Source of the DNA: Streptomyces sp. YIM 121038
Lineage (GTDB): Bacteria; Actinomycetota; Actinomycetes; Streptomycetales; Streptomycetaceae
Direction: 5' to 3'
DNA length: 64,000 bases
Assembly: GCF_006088715.1 (NCBI RefSeq)
Contig: NZ_CP030771.1
Location: forward strand, 9,422,001 to 9,486,000
Position numbers and translations under genes: made by a program. Below the pieces are notes generated by a model that saw only the letters and a list, made by a program, of their open reading frames with translations, was not told the DNA's origin and searched no databases. Shown piece after piece: positions 26,562 through 35,362 of the stretch (its first letter is position 1; each line of letters begins with the position of its first letter).

Positions 26562-27512
26562 GTGCCCGACGCGCTCAGCGCCCCCATGGTCGTGGAGTTC
26601 CCCTTCACCCGCTCCCTCGGCCCCGTCCAGTCCGCCTTCCTCACCGGCCTGCGCGCCCGCACCGTGCTCGGCGTGCGCACCACCGCGGGCCGGGTGCTCG
26701 TCCCGCCCGTCGAGTACGACCCCGAGACCGCCGAGGAGATCCGGGACCTGGTCGAGGTCGCCGCCACCGGCACCGTCACCACCTGGGCCTGGAACCCCGC
26801 GCCCCGGCGCGGCCAGCCCCTGGACACCCCCTTCGCCTGGGTCCTCGTCCGCCTCGACGGGGCCGACACCGCGCTCCTCCACGCCCTGGACGCGGCGGGG
26901 CCCGACGCCGTCCGCACCGGTCTGCGCGTGCGCGTCCGCTGGGCCGCTGAACGCACCGGCGCCATCACGGACATCGCCTGCTTCGAACCCTGCGAGGAAG
27001 GCCCGACGGATCATCAGGTCACCGCGCACGGCGGAGCGTTCGCGGGCGACGCCGTGACCGGGATCGTCGCCCCCGCCCGCCTCGACTACACCTACACCCC
27101 GGGCCGCGCCCAGACCGGCTATCTGGCCGCCCTGGCCGAGCGCCGCACCGTCGGCGAGCGCTGCCCGCGCTGCAGCAAGGTGTACGTGCCGCCGCGCGGC
27201 GCCTGCCCCACCTGCGGGGTCGCCACCGCCGAGCAGGTGGAGGTCGGGCCGCGCGGCACCGTCACCACCTTCTGCGTGGTCAACATCAAGGCCAAGAACC
27301 TCGAGATCGAGGTGCCCTACGTGTACGCGCACATCGCCCTGGACGGCGCCGACCTCGCCCTGCACGGACGCATCGGCGGCATCCCCTACGACCAGGTCCG
27401 CATGGGGCTGCGCGTCGAACCGGTGTGGTCCGAGGACGGGCGCCACCCCGACCACTACCGGCCGACCGGCGAGCCCGACGCCGACTACGACACGTACAAG
27501 GAGCTGCTGTGA
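26562..27512 (+). CDS. tandem OB-fold DUF35 protein with zinc ribbon
   Basis: 316 residues from GTG 26562. The N-terminal half (to ~150) is one OB-fold unit lacking cysteines. The second half contains a rubredoxin-like zinc ribbon, CPRCSKVYVPPRGACPTC, followed by an OB-fold (GTVTTFCVVNI and EVPYVYAHIALDGADLALHGRI). DUF35 proteins form complexes with thiolase-fold lipid-transfer proteins, as in the ChsH2-Ltp2 aldolase of cholesterol side-chain breakdown. The next two genes encode such thiolases, the first overlapping this stop by GTGA. The fused tandem form suggests one subunit provides both OB units. Confidence 0.88.
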   Translation: MPDALSAPMVVEFPFTRSLGPVQSAFLTGLRARTVLGVRTTAGRVLVPPVEYDPETAEEIRDLVEVAATGTVTTWAWNPAPRRGQPLDTPFAWVLVRLDGADTALLHALDAAGPDAVRTGLRVRVRWAAERTGAITDIACFEPCEEGPTDHQVTAHGGAFAGDAVTGIVAPARLDYTYTPGRAQTGYLAALAERRTVGERCPRCSKVYVPPRGACPTCGVATAEQVEVGPRGTVTTFCVVNIKAKNLEIEVPYVYAHIALDGADLALHGRIGGIPYDQVRMGLRVEPVWSEDGRHPDHYRPTGEPDADYDTYKELL

Positions 27513-28582
27513 CAGGGGAGTTCACCGGCGCGCCCAGGAACGTGGCGGTCGTCGCCTGCGCCCAGAGCGACCACCGGCGCCGCACCGACGAGCTCTCCGA
27601 GGTGGAGATGCTCATGCCGGTCCTGCACGAGGTCCTGGAGCGGACCGGCCTGACCACCGCCGACATCGGCTTCACCTGCTCCGGATCCAGCGACTACCTC
27701 GCGGGCCGGGCCTTCTCCTTCACGATGGCGCTCGACGGCGTCGGCGCCTGGCCGCCGATCTCCGAGTCGCACGTGGAGACGGACGGCGCCTGGGCGCTGT
27801 ACGAGGCCTGGGTGAAGCTCCTGACCGGCGACGCGGACACCGCGCTCGTCTACGCCTACGGCAAGTCCTCGCCCGGATCCGTACGGGACGTCCTCACCCG
27901 CCAGCTCGACCCCTACTACGTGGCCCCGCTGTGGCCCGACTCCGTCGCCCTCGCCGCCCTCCAGGCCCAGGCCCTCATCGACGCGGGCCACACCGACGAG
28001 CCCGCGCTCGCCGCCGTCGCCGCCCGCAGCCGGGACGCGGCCGACGGCAACGCCCACGCGCAGCTGCCCGGCGCGCGCCCGCAGGGGGAGTACGTCGTCC
28101 GCCCGCTGCGCACCGGCGACTGCCCGCCGATTGGCGACGGAGCCGTCGCCGTGGTCCTGGCGGCCGGGGACCGGGCCCGCGCGCTGTGCCCGCGCCCCGC
28201 CTGGATCCGCGGCATGGACCACCGCGTCGAGGCCCACTCCCTCGGCGTCCGCGACCTCACCGAATCGCCCTCCACGCGCCTGGCCGCCGAGCGCGCCGGA
28301 GCCTTCGCGCGGCCCGTCGACACCGCCGAGCTGCACGCGCCCTTCACCTCCCAGGAAGTCGTGCTGCGCAAGGCGCTCCGGCTCGACGACAGCGTCCTCG
28401 TCAACCCCTCGGGCGGCGCGCTCGCCGCCAACCCCGTCATGGCCGCCGGGCTCGTCCGCGTCGCCGAGGCCGCCGGGCGGATCCACCGCGGCGCGTCCGA
28501 CCGCGCGCTCGCCCACGCCACCTCCGGCCCCTGCCTCCAGCAGAACCTGGTCGCCGTCCTGGAAGGGGAGGCCCGTGCCTGA
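27509..28582 (+). CDS. thiolase-fold lipid-transfer-like protein (no nucleophilic Cys)
   Basis: 357 residues, GTG 27509 overlapping the DUF35 stop. The thiolase fold is visible: VAVVACAQSDHRRRT, SGSSDYLAGRAFSF, ESHVETDGAWALYEAWVKLLTGDADTALVYAYGK, and the C-terminal NPSGGALAANPVMAAGLVRVAEAAGRI. The active-site cysteine of true thiolases, which would sit near HVETDGAWAL, is absent. This is usual in the SCP-x/Ltp group that act as retro-aldolases with DUF35 partners rather than as thiolases. Its operon position directly after DUF35 supports that. It overlaps the next gene by 8 bp. Confidence 0.85.
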   Translation: MTGEFTGAPRNVAVVACAQSDHRRRTDELSEVEMLMPVLHEVLERTGLTTADIGFTCSGSSDYLAGRAFSFTMALDGVGAWPPISESHVETDGAWALYEAWVKLLTGDADTALVYAYGKSSPGSVRDVLTRQLDPYYVAPLWPDSVALAALQAQALIDAGHTDEPALAAVAARSRDAADGNAHAQLPGARPQGEYVVRPLRTGDCPPIGDGAVAVVLAAGDRARALCPRPAWIRGMDHRVEAHSLGVRDLTESPSTRLAAERAGAFARPVDTAELHAPFTSQEVVLRKALRLDDSVLVNPSGGALAANPVMAAGLVRVAEAAGRIHRGASDRALAHATSGPCLQQNLVAVLEGEARA

Positions 28583-29756
28583 AGCCGCCACAGCGAAGGA
28601 GCACGTCGCGGTCGTCGGGATCGGCCAGACCAAGCACGTCGCCGCCCGGCGCGACGTGTCCCTCGCCGGGCTCGTCCGCGAGGCCGCGCGCCGCGCGCTC
28701 GACGACGCCGAGCTGGGCTGGGCCGACATCGACGCCGTCGTCATCGGCAAGGCCCCCGACTTCTTCGAGGGCGTCATGATGCCCGAGCTGTACCTCGCCG
28801 ACGCGCTCGGCGCGGTCGGCAAGCCCCTGCTGCGCGTGCACACCGCGGGCTCCGTCGGCGGCTCCACCGCGCTCGTCGCCGCCAACCTCGTCGCGAGCCG
28901 CGTCCAGCGCACCGTGCTCACCCTGGCCTTCGAGAAGCAGTCGGAGTCCAACGCCATGTGGGGGCTCTCCCTGCCCATCCCCTTCCAGCAGCCGCTGCTC
29001 GCGGGCGCGGGTGGCTTCTTCGCCCCGCACGTACGCGCGTACATGCGGCGCAGCGGCGCCCCCGACGCCGTCGGCTCCCTGGTCGCGTACAAGGACCGCC
29101 GCAACGCGCTGAAGAACCCCTACGCGCATCTGCACGAACACGACATCACCCTGGAGAAGGTCCGGTCCTCGCCCATGCTGTGGGACCCCATCCGCTACTC
29201 CGAGACCTGCCCGTCGTCCGACGGCGCCTGCGCCATGGTGCTCACCGACCGCGCCGGGGCCGCCCGCGCGCCCCGCCCGCCCGCCTGGGTGCACGGCGGC
29301 GCGATGCGCAGCGAACCCACGATGTTCGCGGGCAAGGACTACGTGTCCCCGCGCGCCGGGCGGGACTGCGCCGCCGACGTCTACCGGCAGGCGGGCATCG
29401 CCGACCCGCGCCGCCAGATCGACGCCGTCGAGATGTACGTGCCCTTCTCCTGGTACGAGCCGATGTGGCTGGAGAACCTCGGGTTCGCCGCCGAGGGCGA
29501 GGGCTGGAAGCTCACCGAGTCCGGCGTGACAGAACTGGACGGTGACCTTCCGGTGAATATGTCGGGCGGTGTCCTGTCGACCAACCCCATCGGCGCGTCC
29601 GGCATGATCCGCTTCGCGGAGGCCGCGCTCCAGGTGCGCGGCCAGGCCGGGGAGCACCAAGTCGACGGCGCCCGCAGGGCACTTGGGCACGCCTACGGCG
29701 GCGGCTCGCAGTTCTTCTCGATGTGGCTCGTCGGGTCCGCACCTCCCACGACCTGA
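28575..29756 (+). CDS. second thiolase-fold protein (SCP-x/Ltp-like)
   Basis: 393 residues from GTG 28575. Motifs are VAVVGIGQTKHVAARRD, then RVHTAGSVGGSTALVAANLV where thiolases carry the nucleophilic Cys (here Ala-Gly-Ser), DGACAMVL, MSGGVLSTNPIGASGMIRFAEAALQVRG and GHAYGGGSQFFSMW. The lack of the Cys again points to an aldolase-like or non-thiolase role. It is translationally coupled to the preceding gene. With fadD, the hydratase and DUF35 it forms a plausible unit that shortens an acyl or steroid-like side chain by aldol cleavage. Confidence 0.87.
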   Translation: MPEAATAKEHVAVVGIGQTKHVAARRDVSLAGLVREAARRALDDAELGWADIDAVVIGKAPDFFEGVMMPELYLADALGAVGKPLLRVHTAGSVGGSTALVAANLVASRVQRTVLTLAFEKQSESNAMWGLSLPIPFQQPLLAGAGGFFAPHVRAYMRRSGAPDAVGSLVAYKDRRNALKNPYAHLHEHDITLEKVRSSPMLWDPIRYSETCPSSDGACAMVLTDRAGAARAPRPPAWVHGGAMRSEPTMFAGKDYVSPRAGRDCAADVYRQAGIADPRRQIDAVEMYVPFSWYEPMWLENLGFAAEGEGWKLTESGVTELDGDLPVNMSGGVLSTNPIGASGMIRFAEAALQVRGQAGEHQVDGARRALGHAYGGGSQFFSMWLVGSAPPTT

Positions 29757-29859
29757 CGCGGGTGCTTCCGCCCCGCCGCCGTCCTCACGTCGCGGCCTGT
29801 GCGGCACCGGGGCGGAAAGCTAGGCTGGCGGCGGACGACGCACTGGGAGGAGCACGGAC

Positions 29860-30108
29860 GTGGCCGACAGCACCACCACCACTCAGCAGCATCCGCTAGC
29901 GGGCTGGGAGAAGCCGGATCTGGACCTCAGCGCCGCCGAATGGCGGTCGAGCAGCGAGGGCCGCGGCGACGTGCAGATCGCCTTCGTCGAGGGCTTCATC
30001 GCGATGCGCAACAGCGGGCGTCCGGAGAGCCCTTCGCTGATCTTCACGCCCGCGGAGTGGGGGGCGTTCGTGCACGGGGCCCGGGAAGGGCGCTTCGACC
30101 TGACGTGA
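29860..30108 (+). CDS. DUF397 protein
   Basis: 82 residues from GTG 29860 with a GGGAGGA ribosome site. The DUF397 pattern is recognisable: W-RSSSEGRGDVQIAFVEGFIAMRNSG, then LIFTPAEWGAFVHGAREGRFD. These small proteins usually sit next to an XRE-family HTH regulator and are thought to antagonise it. None is adjacent here, so it is an orphan member whose partner must be elsewhere. Confidence 0.88.
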   Translation: MADSTTTTQQHPLAGWEKPDLDLSAAEWRSSSEGRGDVQIAFVEGFIAMRNSGRPESPSLIFTPAEWGAFVHGAREGRFDLT

Positions 30109-30223
30109 CCCCGGGGACCGTCGGCCACCGGCGGTCACGTGTCAGCCGCGCCGCCTTGGGCGGGCGCGGACCGGAGGGGCCCGGCCCGGCACACCCGGCC
30201 CGGGGCGGGCGTCCGTCTCCGGG

Positions 30224-31540
30224 TCAGCCCGCGATGTCGCGCACCACGCGCAGCGCGACGTCCACGTCCCGCGGCGAGTTCATGACGCCGGTGCCGATCC
30301 GCGCGTACCCCAGACTGTCGTGGTACAGCGAGGACAGCCGGACCTTGCGTGCGGCCGCCCGCTCGACCACGGCGGAACCGGGAAGGTCCCGCACGCTGAA
30401 GCAGGTGATGCCCGCGGACATCCCCGGTGCCACGGGCGTGTGCAGCCGTACGCCCGGGATGCGGGCGAGACCCTCCTTGGCCCGCGTCGACAGCTCCGCG
30501 ATCCGCCCGGCGACCCGGGAGCGGCCCAGAGCCTGGTGGAACGCGACGGACACCGGCAGGGCGAAGGCGTGCTCGTAGGCGAGGAAACCCCCCGGTGACA
30601 GCGGGGCGGCGCCGTCGTCCCCCATGAAGCTCGCGAACGTCGGGCGCACCTGCGCCAGCGCGTGCGGAGCCAGCCACACCAGGGCGGTGCCGCGCGGCCC
30701 GAGCAGCCACTTGTGCGTGCCCGCGACCACCACGTCGGCACCCAGGCGCGCGGCGTCGGCGTCCACCGCGGCGAGCCCGTGCACCCCGTCGACCACCAAG
30801 AGGCAGCGATCGGCCTCCGCGCGGCCCCGGTTGGCCTCCCGGACCACCTCGGCGACGGCCTCGACCGGCATCCGCACCCCGGTCCTGGACTGCACCCAGG
30901 TGACACCGAGGACACGGGTCGTGGGGCGCAGCTGCGCCCGGACCGCGCTCACCACCTCCTCGGCGGTGGCCTCCCCGGAGTCGGCGAACCACGGGACGAG
31001 GCGCACCCGGGCCCCGTGCTTCTCCGCGGCGAGGCGCGCGGCGCCCTGGTGCACCGTGTGGTCGTCCTCGCTGAGCAGGAACTCCTGGCCGGGGCGGACG
31101 CGCACGCCGTTGTACACGAGGCCGAGGCCGATGGTGGTGCTCGCGGCGAGCGCGATGTGCTCGGCCTCGCCGCCCAGGTACCCGGCGAGGGACTTCCGCA
31201 CGCGGTCCCAGTCCGTCGGCCCGTCGGGCAGGGACAGCTTCGTCGGCACCAGCATCGGGTCGGCGTCGAGCTGCCGGGCCAGGTGGTCCACGGCCGCCCG
31301 CACCGCCCGCGGCTGCGAGGCCAGATAGAACGTCGCCAGATGGACCCAGGCCGGGTCGAGGCGGAACTGCGCCCGCACCGCCCCCCAGTCCGGCCGCCCG
31401 TCGGGCCCCAGCAGCCGCCGGCCGCCCGCTCCGGCGGTGTCGACCGCCTCGGCGACCCCGCCGCCCCACGCCGCCACCGCCGCGGAACCGACCGCACCCG
31501 CCAGCACACTGCGCCTGTCCACCCTGGTACCTCCCGACAT
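30224..31540 (-). CDS. Tat-exported class V aminotransferase-fold (isopenicillin-N-epimerase-like) PLP enzyme
   Basis: 438 residues from ATG 31540. The N-terminus MSGGTRVDRRSVLAGAVGSA is a twin-arginine signal, followed by A-rich hydrophobic sequence. The body is a fold-type I PLP enzyme: VLGVTWVQSRTGVRMP, CLLVVDGVHGLAAVDAD (with the PLP-contacting Asp), and the Schiff-base Lys in VVAGTHKWLLGPRGTALV. Export folded with its cofactor is consistent with Tat use. Substrates of the exported branch are unknown. A GC-rich 115-bp gap separates its stop from the convergent DUF397 gene. Confidence 0.88.
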   Translation of the reverse strand: MSGGTRVDRRSVLAGAVGSAAVAAWGGGVAEAVDTAGAGGRRLLGPDGRPDWGAVRAQFRLDPAWVHLATFYLASQPRAVRAAVDHLARQLDADPMLVPTKLSLPDGPTDWDRVRKSLAGYLGGEAEHIALAASTTIGLGLVYNGVRVRPGQEFLLSEDDHTVHQGAARLAAEKHGARVRLVPWFADSGEATAEEVVSAVRAQLRPTTRVLGVTWVQSRTGVRMPVEAVAEVVREANRGRAEADRCLLVVDGVHGLAAVDADAARLGADVVVAGTHKWLLGPRGTALVWLAPHALAQVRPTFASFMGDDGAAPLSPGGFLAYEHAFALPVSVAFHQALGRSRVAGRIAELSTRAKEGLARIPGVRLHTPVAPGMSAGITCFSVRDLPGSAVVERAAARKVRLSSLYHDSLGYARIGTGVMNSPRDVDVALRVVRDIAG

Positions 31541-31749
31541 CGGAACCCGGCCACGGACGAGGATCTCGTAGAGCAGGCGGTCGCGATGTCCCGATCGGCG
31601 TCGAACACCCCCCTGGGCACCCCCGGCCACCCGACCGACGGTAAGCACTCGAACGGAACGCCGGGAGGGCGTCAAGCCGGCGAACCAGTCATCATGACCC
31701 CCGCCGGAATCGTCAACTCCCCTATCTGGCGGGAGACTTGATCTGCACA

Positions 31750-32151
31750 ATGCTTCCTGTGCCGCCTTACGACTACCTGGAGTTGACCCTCGACGACGGA
31801 GCCCACGTCCGTCTCGAACTGGCGGCCGCGGGGGAAGCCCCCGCCGCCGCGCCCGACGGAGTGGAGGCCGACCTGCCGAGAGGCATCTCCGGAGTGACCC
31901 CCGTGGGGAGCGGTGCGCGCGTGGGCGCCCTCGCCACGGACGCGCTGCGCTCCGTACTGAGCCCCCTGGGCCCCGTCCTGCAACAGGTGCACGACGCCGT
32001 GCGCGGCATCCCCGACCCGCCCCGCGAGCTCTCCGTGGACTTCGGCATCCAGATCGGCCAGGACCTGAGGCTCGGCATCGTCGGCGCGGGCGGCCAGGCG
32101 AGCATGACCGTCTCGGCGACCTGGGAGCTGTCCCCGCGGACCGAGAGATGA
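31750..32151 (+). CDS. Trypco1-type (trypsin co-occurring) protein
   Basis: About 133 residues from ATG 31750 (TTG 31738 also open; GGGAG at 31731-31735 is 14 nt from the ATG, so the start is not certain). It is a small all-beta protein: DYLELTLDDGAHVRLELA, then a helix LRSVLSPLGPVLQQVHDAVRGI, and a final sheet ELSVDFGIQIGQDLRLGIVGAGGQASMTVSATWEL. That pattern fits the Trypco1/CU044_2847 family found beside trypsin effectors in actinobacterial conflict operons. Its stop overlaps the trypsin-VMAP start (ATGA). It may regulate or target the protease. Confidence 0.82.
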   Translation: MLPVPPYDYLELTLDDGAHVRLELAAAGEAPAAAPDGVEADLPRGISGVTPVGSGARVGALATDALRSVLSPLGPVLQQVHDAVRGIPDPPRELSVDFGIQIGQDLRLGIVGAGGQASMTVSATWELSPRTER

Positions 32152-34415
32152 GCTGGTTCACGGCGACCGGCGACGACCGGCACGGGGACGCCCGCGGGGC
32201 ACTGGTGCGCGTCCTGAGCGCGGACCGGACGCGCACCGCGGGCGCGGGCGTCTACCTCTGTGGACGCACCCTGCTGACCTGCGCCCACGTGGTCAACGCC
32301 GCCCTGGGGCAGCGCATGCTCAGCGCACGGGACCCCGGCGGCGTCACGCTGGACGTGTCCTTCCCCGTCCTCTCCGCCACCACCACGCGCCCCGCCCGCC
32401 TGGTGGCGTGGATACCGCCCCGCGCGCACCACCTCGGCCCCGTCCCCGACGGCGCCCTGAAGTGGGAGGGCGACCTCGCCGTCCTGGAGCTCAGGGAGGA
32501 GCCCCCGCCCCCCGTCGGCCCCGTCCGCTGGCTGGAGATGACGCGGGGGCAGGAGGTCAGGGCCTGGTACGGCGGCGGGCAGCCCTTCTCCTACGCCGAC
32601 GCGCGCGTGGCCTCCTACGACGACGGCATCGGCTACCTCGACGGACAGCTGTCGGGCGCCGCCGTCGACGAGGGCTACAGCGGCGGACCCCTGTGGTGCG
32701 TCGCCGACGGCGCCGCCGTGGGCCTCGTCATGGGCCGCATCACCGCCCCCGACACCGCGCTCTCCGCCCAGCACACGGTCCGGCGCAGCTGGGGCCTCGG
32801 CTGGCAGTCCGTGCTGCTCGAACTGCGCCGCGCCGGAGCCCTGCCCGAGCCGTATCCGGCCGGTCTCGCGCAGCCCCCGGCAGCGCTCGCGGGGCCGGGG
32901 ACCGCGTCCGACTCCTACGAGACCGTGCGGGACATGATGGTCGGCCCCCTGCACCTGCTGCTCGGCGACCCCACGGCCCGCGCCGCCCACGCCACCGTGC
33001 TCGCCGGTGAACTCGGCCTGCGCGCCCCCGCCGACGGCACCGCGCCCTCCGTGGCCGAACTGGCCCAGCTCCTCACCCGCACCGAGCGGGCGCTGCCCAC
33101 CCTCGCCGAGTCCCTCGCCCCCACCGTGGCCGACGACCCGCGCGGCCGCGGCGAGCTCGACCGGCTGCTCGCCCTGGGCCGCCTCACGGGCGCCGCGGGA
33201 CTTCTCTCGGTCGCCGAACACCGGCTGCTGCGCGCCAAGTTCGAGCACCTGTGCCGACACGACCCGGGCCTGCCGCACCGTGCCGCGACCGCCGCCCTGC
33301 CCTATCTGGACCTGCCGCACTCCCTGCACGCGGCCCGGCTCGCGCCGACAGCCGTCGACGGAGTGCTGCGCGAGCTGGAGACCTGGCCCGGCGACAGCTC
33401 CCCGGTGCCCGACGAGACGCCCCGGCTGCCCGCGCTGCTGCGGGTCGTCGAGTACGTGGCGGCCGAGACCGGCGGCCTGGCCTGCCGGGCCCTGCAGGAG
33501 TGGAGCGGCCGGGTCGCCGCCCGCCTCGGCATCCACGCCTCCGCCCTGCGCGAGCGCCGCGCCGACGCCGCACGCTGGTCGCAGCGGTCCGCCCCGGCCG
33601 GGGCGCGGATCCTGGTGGAGCTCGACCGGCACGCCAAGGACCCCGCCGGCCACTACCGCTGCGCGGTGTGGCGGCTGCGCGCCGACGGCACCGCGGCCCG
33701 CGCGGTCACCGGCACCGAACACCCCCGCGCGGGACGCGAGATCGCCCGGCTCGTCCGCGAGGTCGCGGGCGGCACCGAGGGCGCCGAGCGCGGCGTGGCC
33801 CTGGTCGCCGTCTCCGTACCCCCGGACGCCCTGGAGCTGGCGGTGGACGAGTGGGACGGGGCGGGCGCCGACGAGTACATCCCCGCGCCGCTGGGCGAGG
33901 ACTTCCACCTCATCCTGCGCTGCCCGCGGCTGCGGCGGCGCTCCCGCACCGGAGCCGCCGACCTCACCCGGCGCTGGAACGCGCGCCACCGCGGCGACCC
34001 GCTGCGCGCCGACCGCACCGTCGGCGGCCGGGCGGGCCTCATCGGCCTGCTCAAGACGGTCCACCGGGACACCGCCCGCGTCCTGGTCCGGGGCACGGCC
34101 GCCCAGCGCCTCGAACTGCTCCCCGTCTGCCTGGTGATGGGCGTGCCCATCGTGCTGTGGGACCGCGGCCCCCAGGCCCCCGGGGCGGACCCGGACCTCG
34201 ACGGGCTGACCCCCGACGGGCCCGTCGACCAGCTCCCCGAGCGCGTCCGGCACTTCCGGGTGCGCGCGTACGCCGATCCGCGGACCAGCACCCGCCCCGC
34301 GCTGGTGTGGGAGGACATCGAGATGCCGCTGCCCGACGAACTGCAGCTCGCCGACCCCGCCGAGGGCCTCGCGGGCCCCGCGGACGGCGGCGAGGGAACG
34401 GAGCGGGCGAGATGA
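32148..34415 (+). CDS. trypsin-like protease fused to VMAP domains
   Basis: 755 residues. Residues 1-220 form a trypsin-like serine protease with an intact triad His47 (LTCAHVVN), Asp109 (WEGDLAVLEL) and Ser178 (DEGYSGGPLW); it has no signal peptide, so it is intracellular. Residues ~240-470 are helical (VMAP-M-like). Residues ~490-740 match the VMAP C-terminal region (ILVELDRHAKDPAGHYRCAVWRL, LGEDFHLILRCPRL, LPVCLVMGVPIVLWDRG). VMAP (vWA-MoxR-associated) proteins couple an effector to a MoxR ATPase and a vWA partner. Both are encoded next, with 4-bp or no gaps, so the protease is probably released on ATPase-driven activation. Confidence 0.9.
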   Translation: MSWFTATGDDRHGDARGALVRVLSADRTRTAGAGVYLCGRTLLTCAHVVNAALGQRMLSARDPGGVTLDVSFPVLSATTTRPARLVAWIPPRAHHLGPVPDGALKWEGDLAVLELREEPPPPVGPVRWLEMTRGQEVRAWYGGGQPFSYADARVASYDDGIGYLDGQLSGAAVDEGYSGGPLWCVADGAAVGLVMGRITAPDTALSAQHTVRRSWGLGWQSVLLELRRAGALPEPYPAGLAQPPAALAGPGTASDSYETVRDMMVGPLHLLLGDPTARAAHATVLAGELGLRAPADGTAPSVAELAQLLTRTERALPTLAESLAPTVADDPRGRGELDRLLALGRLTGAAGLLSVAEHRLLRAKFEHLCRHDPGLPHRAATAALPYLDLPHSLHAARLAPTAVDGVLRELETWPGDSSPVPDETPRLPALLRVVEYVAAETGGLACRALQEWSGRVAARLGIHASALRERRADAARWSQRSAPAGARILVELDRHAKDPAGHYRCAVWRLRADGTAARAVTGTEHPRAGREIARLVREVAGGTEGAERGVALVAVSVPPDALELAVDEWDGAGADEYIPAPLGEDFHLILRCPRLRRRSRTGAADLTRRWNARHRGDPLRADRTVGGRAGLIGLLKTVHRDTARVLVRGTAAQRLELLPVCLVMGVPIVLWDRGPQAPGADPDLDGLTPDGPVDQLPERVRHFRVRAYADPRTSTRPALVWEDIEMPLPDELQLADPAEGLAGPADGGEGTERAR

Positions 34416-35362
34416 GCGGGCACGACGACTGGCGGCTGTTCCGCGGCGACCGCGTCGCCCGGCGGGTGGAGCTGCCCGAGGCCCCGCCCTGGCGCCGGTT
34501 CCCCGACGGCTCCGGCGCCCGCCCGAGGCCCCGCCCGTACCTCATCGGCCGCGCCGAGGCCGACGTGGTGAGCGCGGCGCTGCACCTGCGCCGCCCCCTG
34601 CTCGTCACCGGCCACCCCGGCACCGGCAAGTCGTCGCTCGCGCACGCCGTGGCCCACGAACTCACCCTCGGCCCGGTGCTCCAGTGGGCCGTCAACAGCC
34701 GCTCGGCCCTCAAGGACGCCCTGTACGGGTACGACGCCATCGGCCGCCTGCGCGAGACCCATCTGCGCCGGGAGCGCGACGCGGGGGAGCCGGGCATCGG
34801 CACCTTCGTCCGGCTCGGCCCGCTGGGCACGGCCCTGGTGCCCCGCGACCGGCCCCGCGTCCTGCTCGTCGACGAACTCGACAAGGGCGACGTGGACCTG
34901 CCCAACGACCTCCTGACCGTGTTCGAGGAGGGCGAGTTCGAGATCCCCGAGCTGTCCCGGCTCCCGGACGACCAGTCCGAGGTGGCGGTCCTCACCCACG
35001 GAGCGGACGGCGACTGGGTCACGGTCACGCGCGGCCGGGTGCGCTGCCACGAGTTCCCCGTCGTCGTGATCACCAGCAACGGCGAGCGCGACTTCCCGCC
35101 CGCGTTCATGCGCCGCTGCGTGCGCCTGGCCCTGCCGGACCCCGACGAGGCCCGGCTGCGGGAGATCGTGTCGGCCCACCTCGGCGAGGCGGCGCTGGCC
35201 GGGGTGGACGACCTCCTGCACGCCTTCCTCAACCGCCGCGCCCCCGGCGAACTGGCCACCGACCAGCTGCTCAACGCCGTGTTCCTGCGCAAGGGCGGCG
35301 TCGACCTGGACGCCGAAGGGCTCCTGGACGCGGTGCTGCACCGGCTCGGCGGAGCGCTGTAG
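34412..35362 (+). CDS. MoxR-type AAA+ ATPase
   Basis: 316 residues. The P-loop is GHPGTGKSSL (Lys73), Walker B VLLVDELDKGDVDLPNDLL, sensor 1 VVVITSNGERDFPPAFMRRC with the arginine finger, and a C-terminal lid. Between them lies an insertion (residues ~90-130) with SALKDALYGYDAIGRLRE, typical of MoxR. MoxR ATPases act as chaperones loading or remodelling a vWA partner. The ATG overlaps the VMAP stop and the next gene starts directly after its TAG, so the operon is tightly coupled. Confidence 0.92.
   Translation: MSGHDDWRLFRGDRVARRVELPEAPPWRRFPDGSGARPRPRPYLIGRAEADVVSAALHLRRPLLVTGHPGTGKSSLAHAVAHELTLGPVLQWAVNSRSALKDALYGYDAIGRLRETHLRRERDAGEPGIGTFVRLGPLGTALVPRDRPRVLLVDELDKGDVDLPNDLLTVFEEGEFEIPELSRLPDDQSEVAVLTHGADGDWVTVTRGRVRCHEFPVVVITSNGERDFPPAFMRRCVRLALPDPDEARLREIVSAHLGEAALAGVDDLLHAFLNRRAPGELATDQLLNAVFLRKGGVDLDAEGLLDAVLHRLGGAL

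Noticed and set aside
30109..30223. Terminator between DUF397 and the PLP-enzyme gene
   Set aside because: The GC-rich GGCCC repeats are mainly direct, and no clean stem could be drawn.
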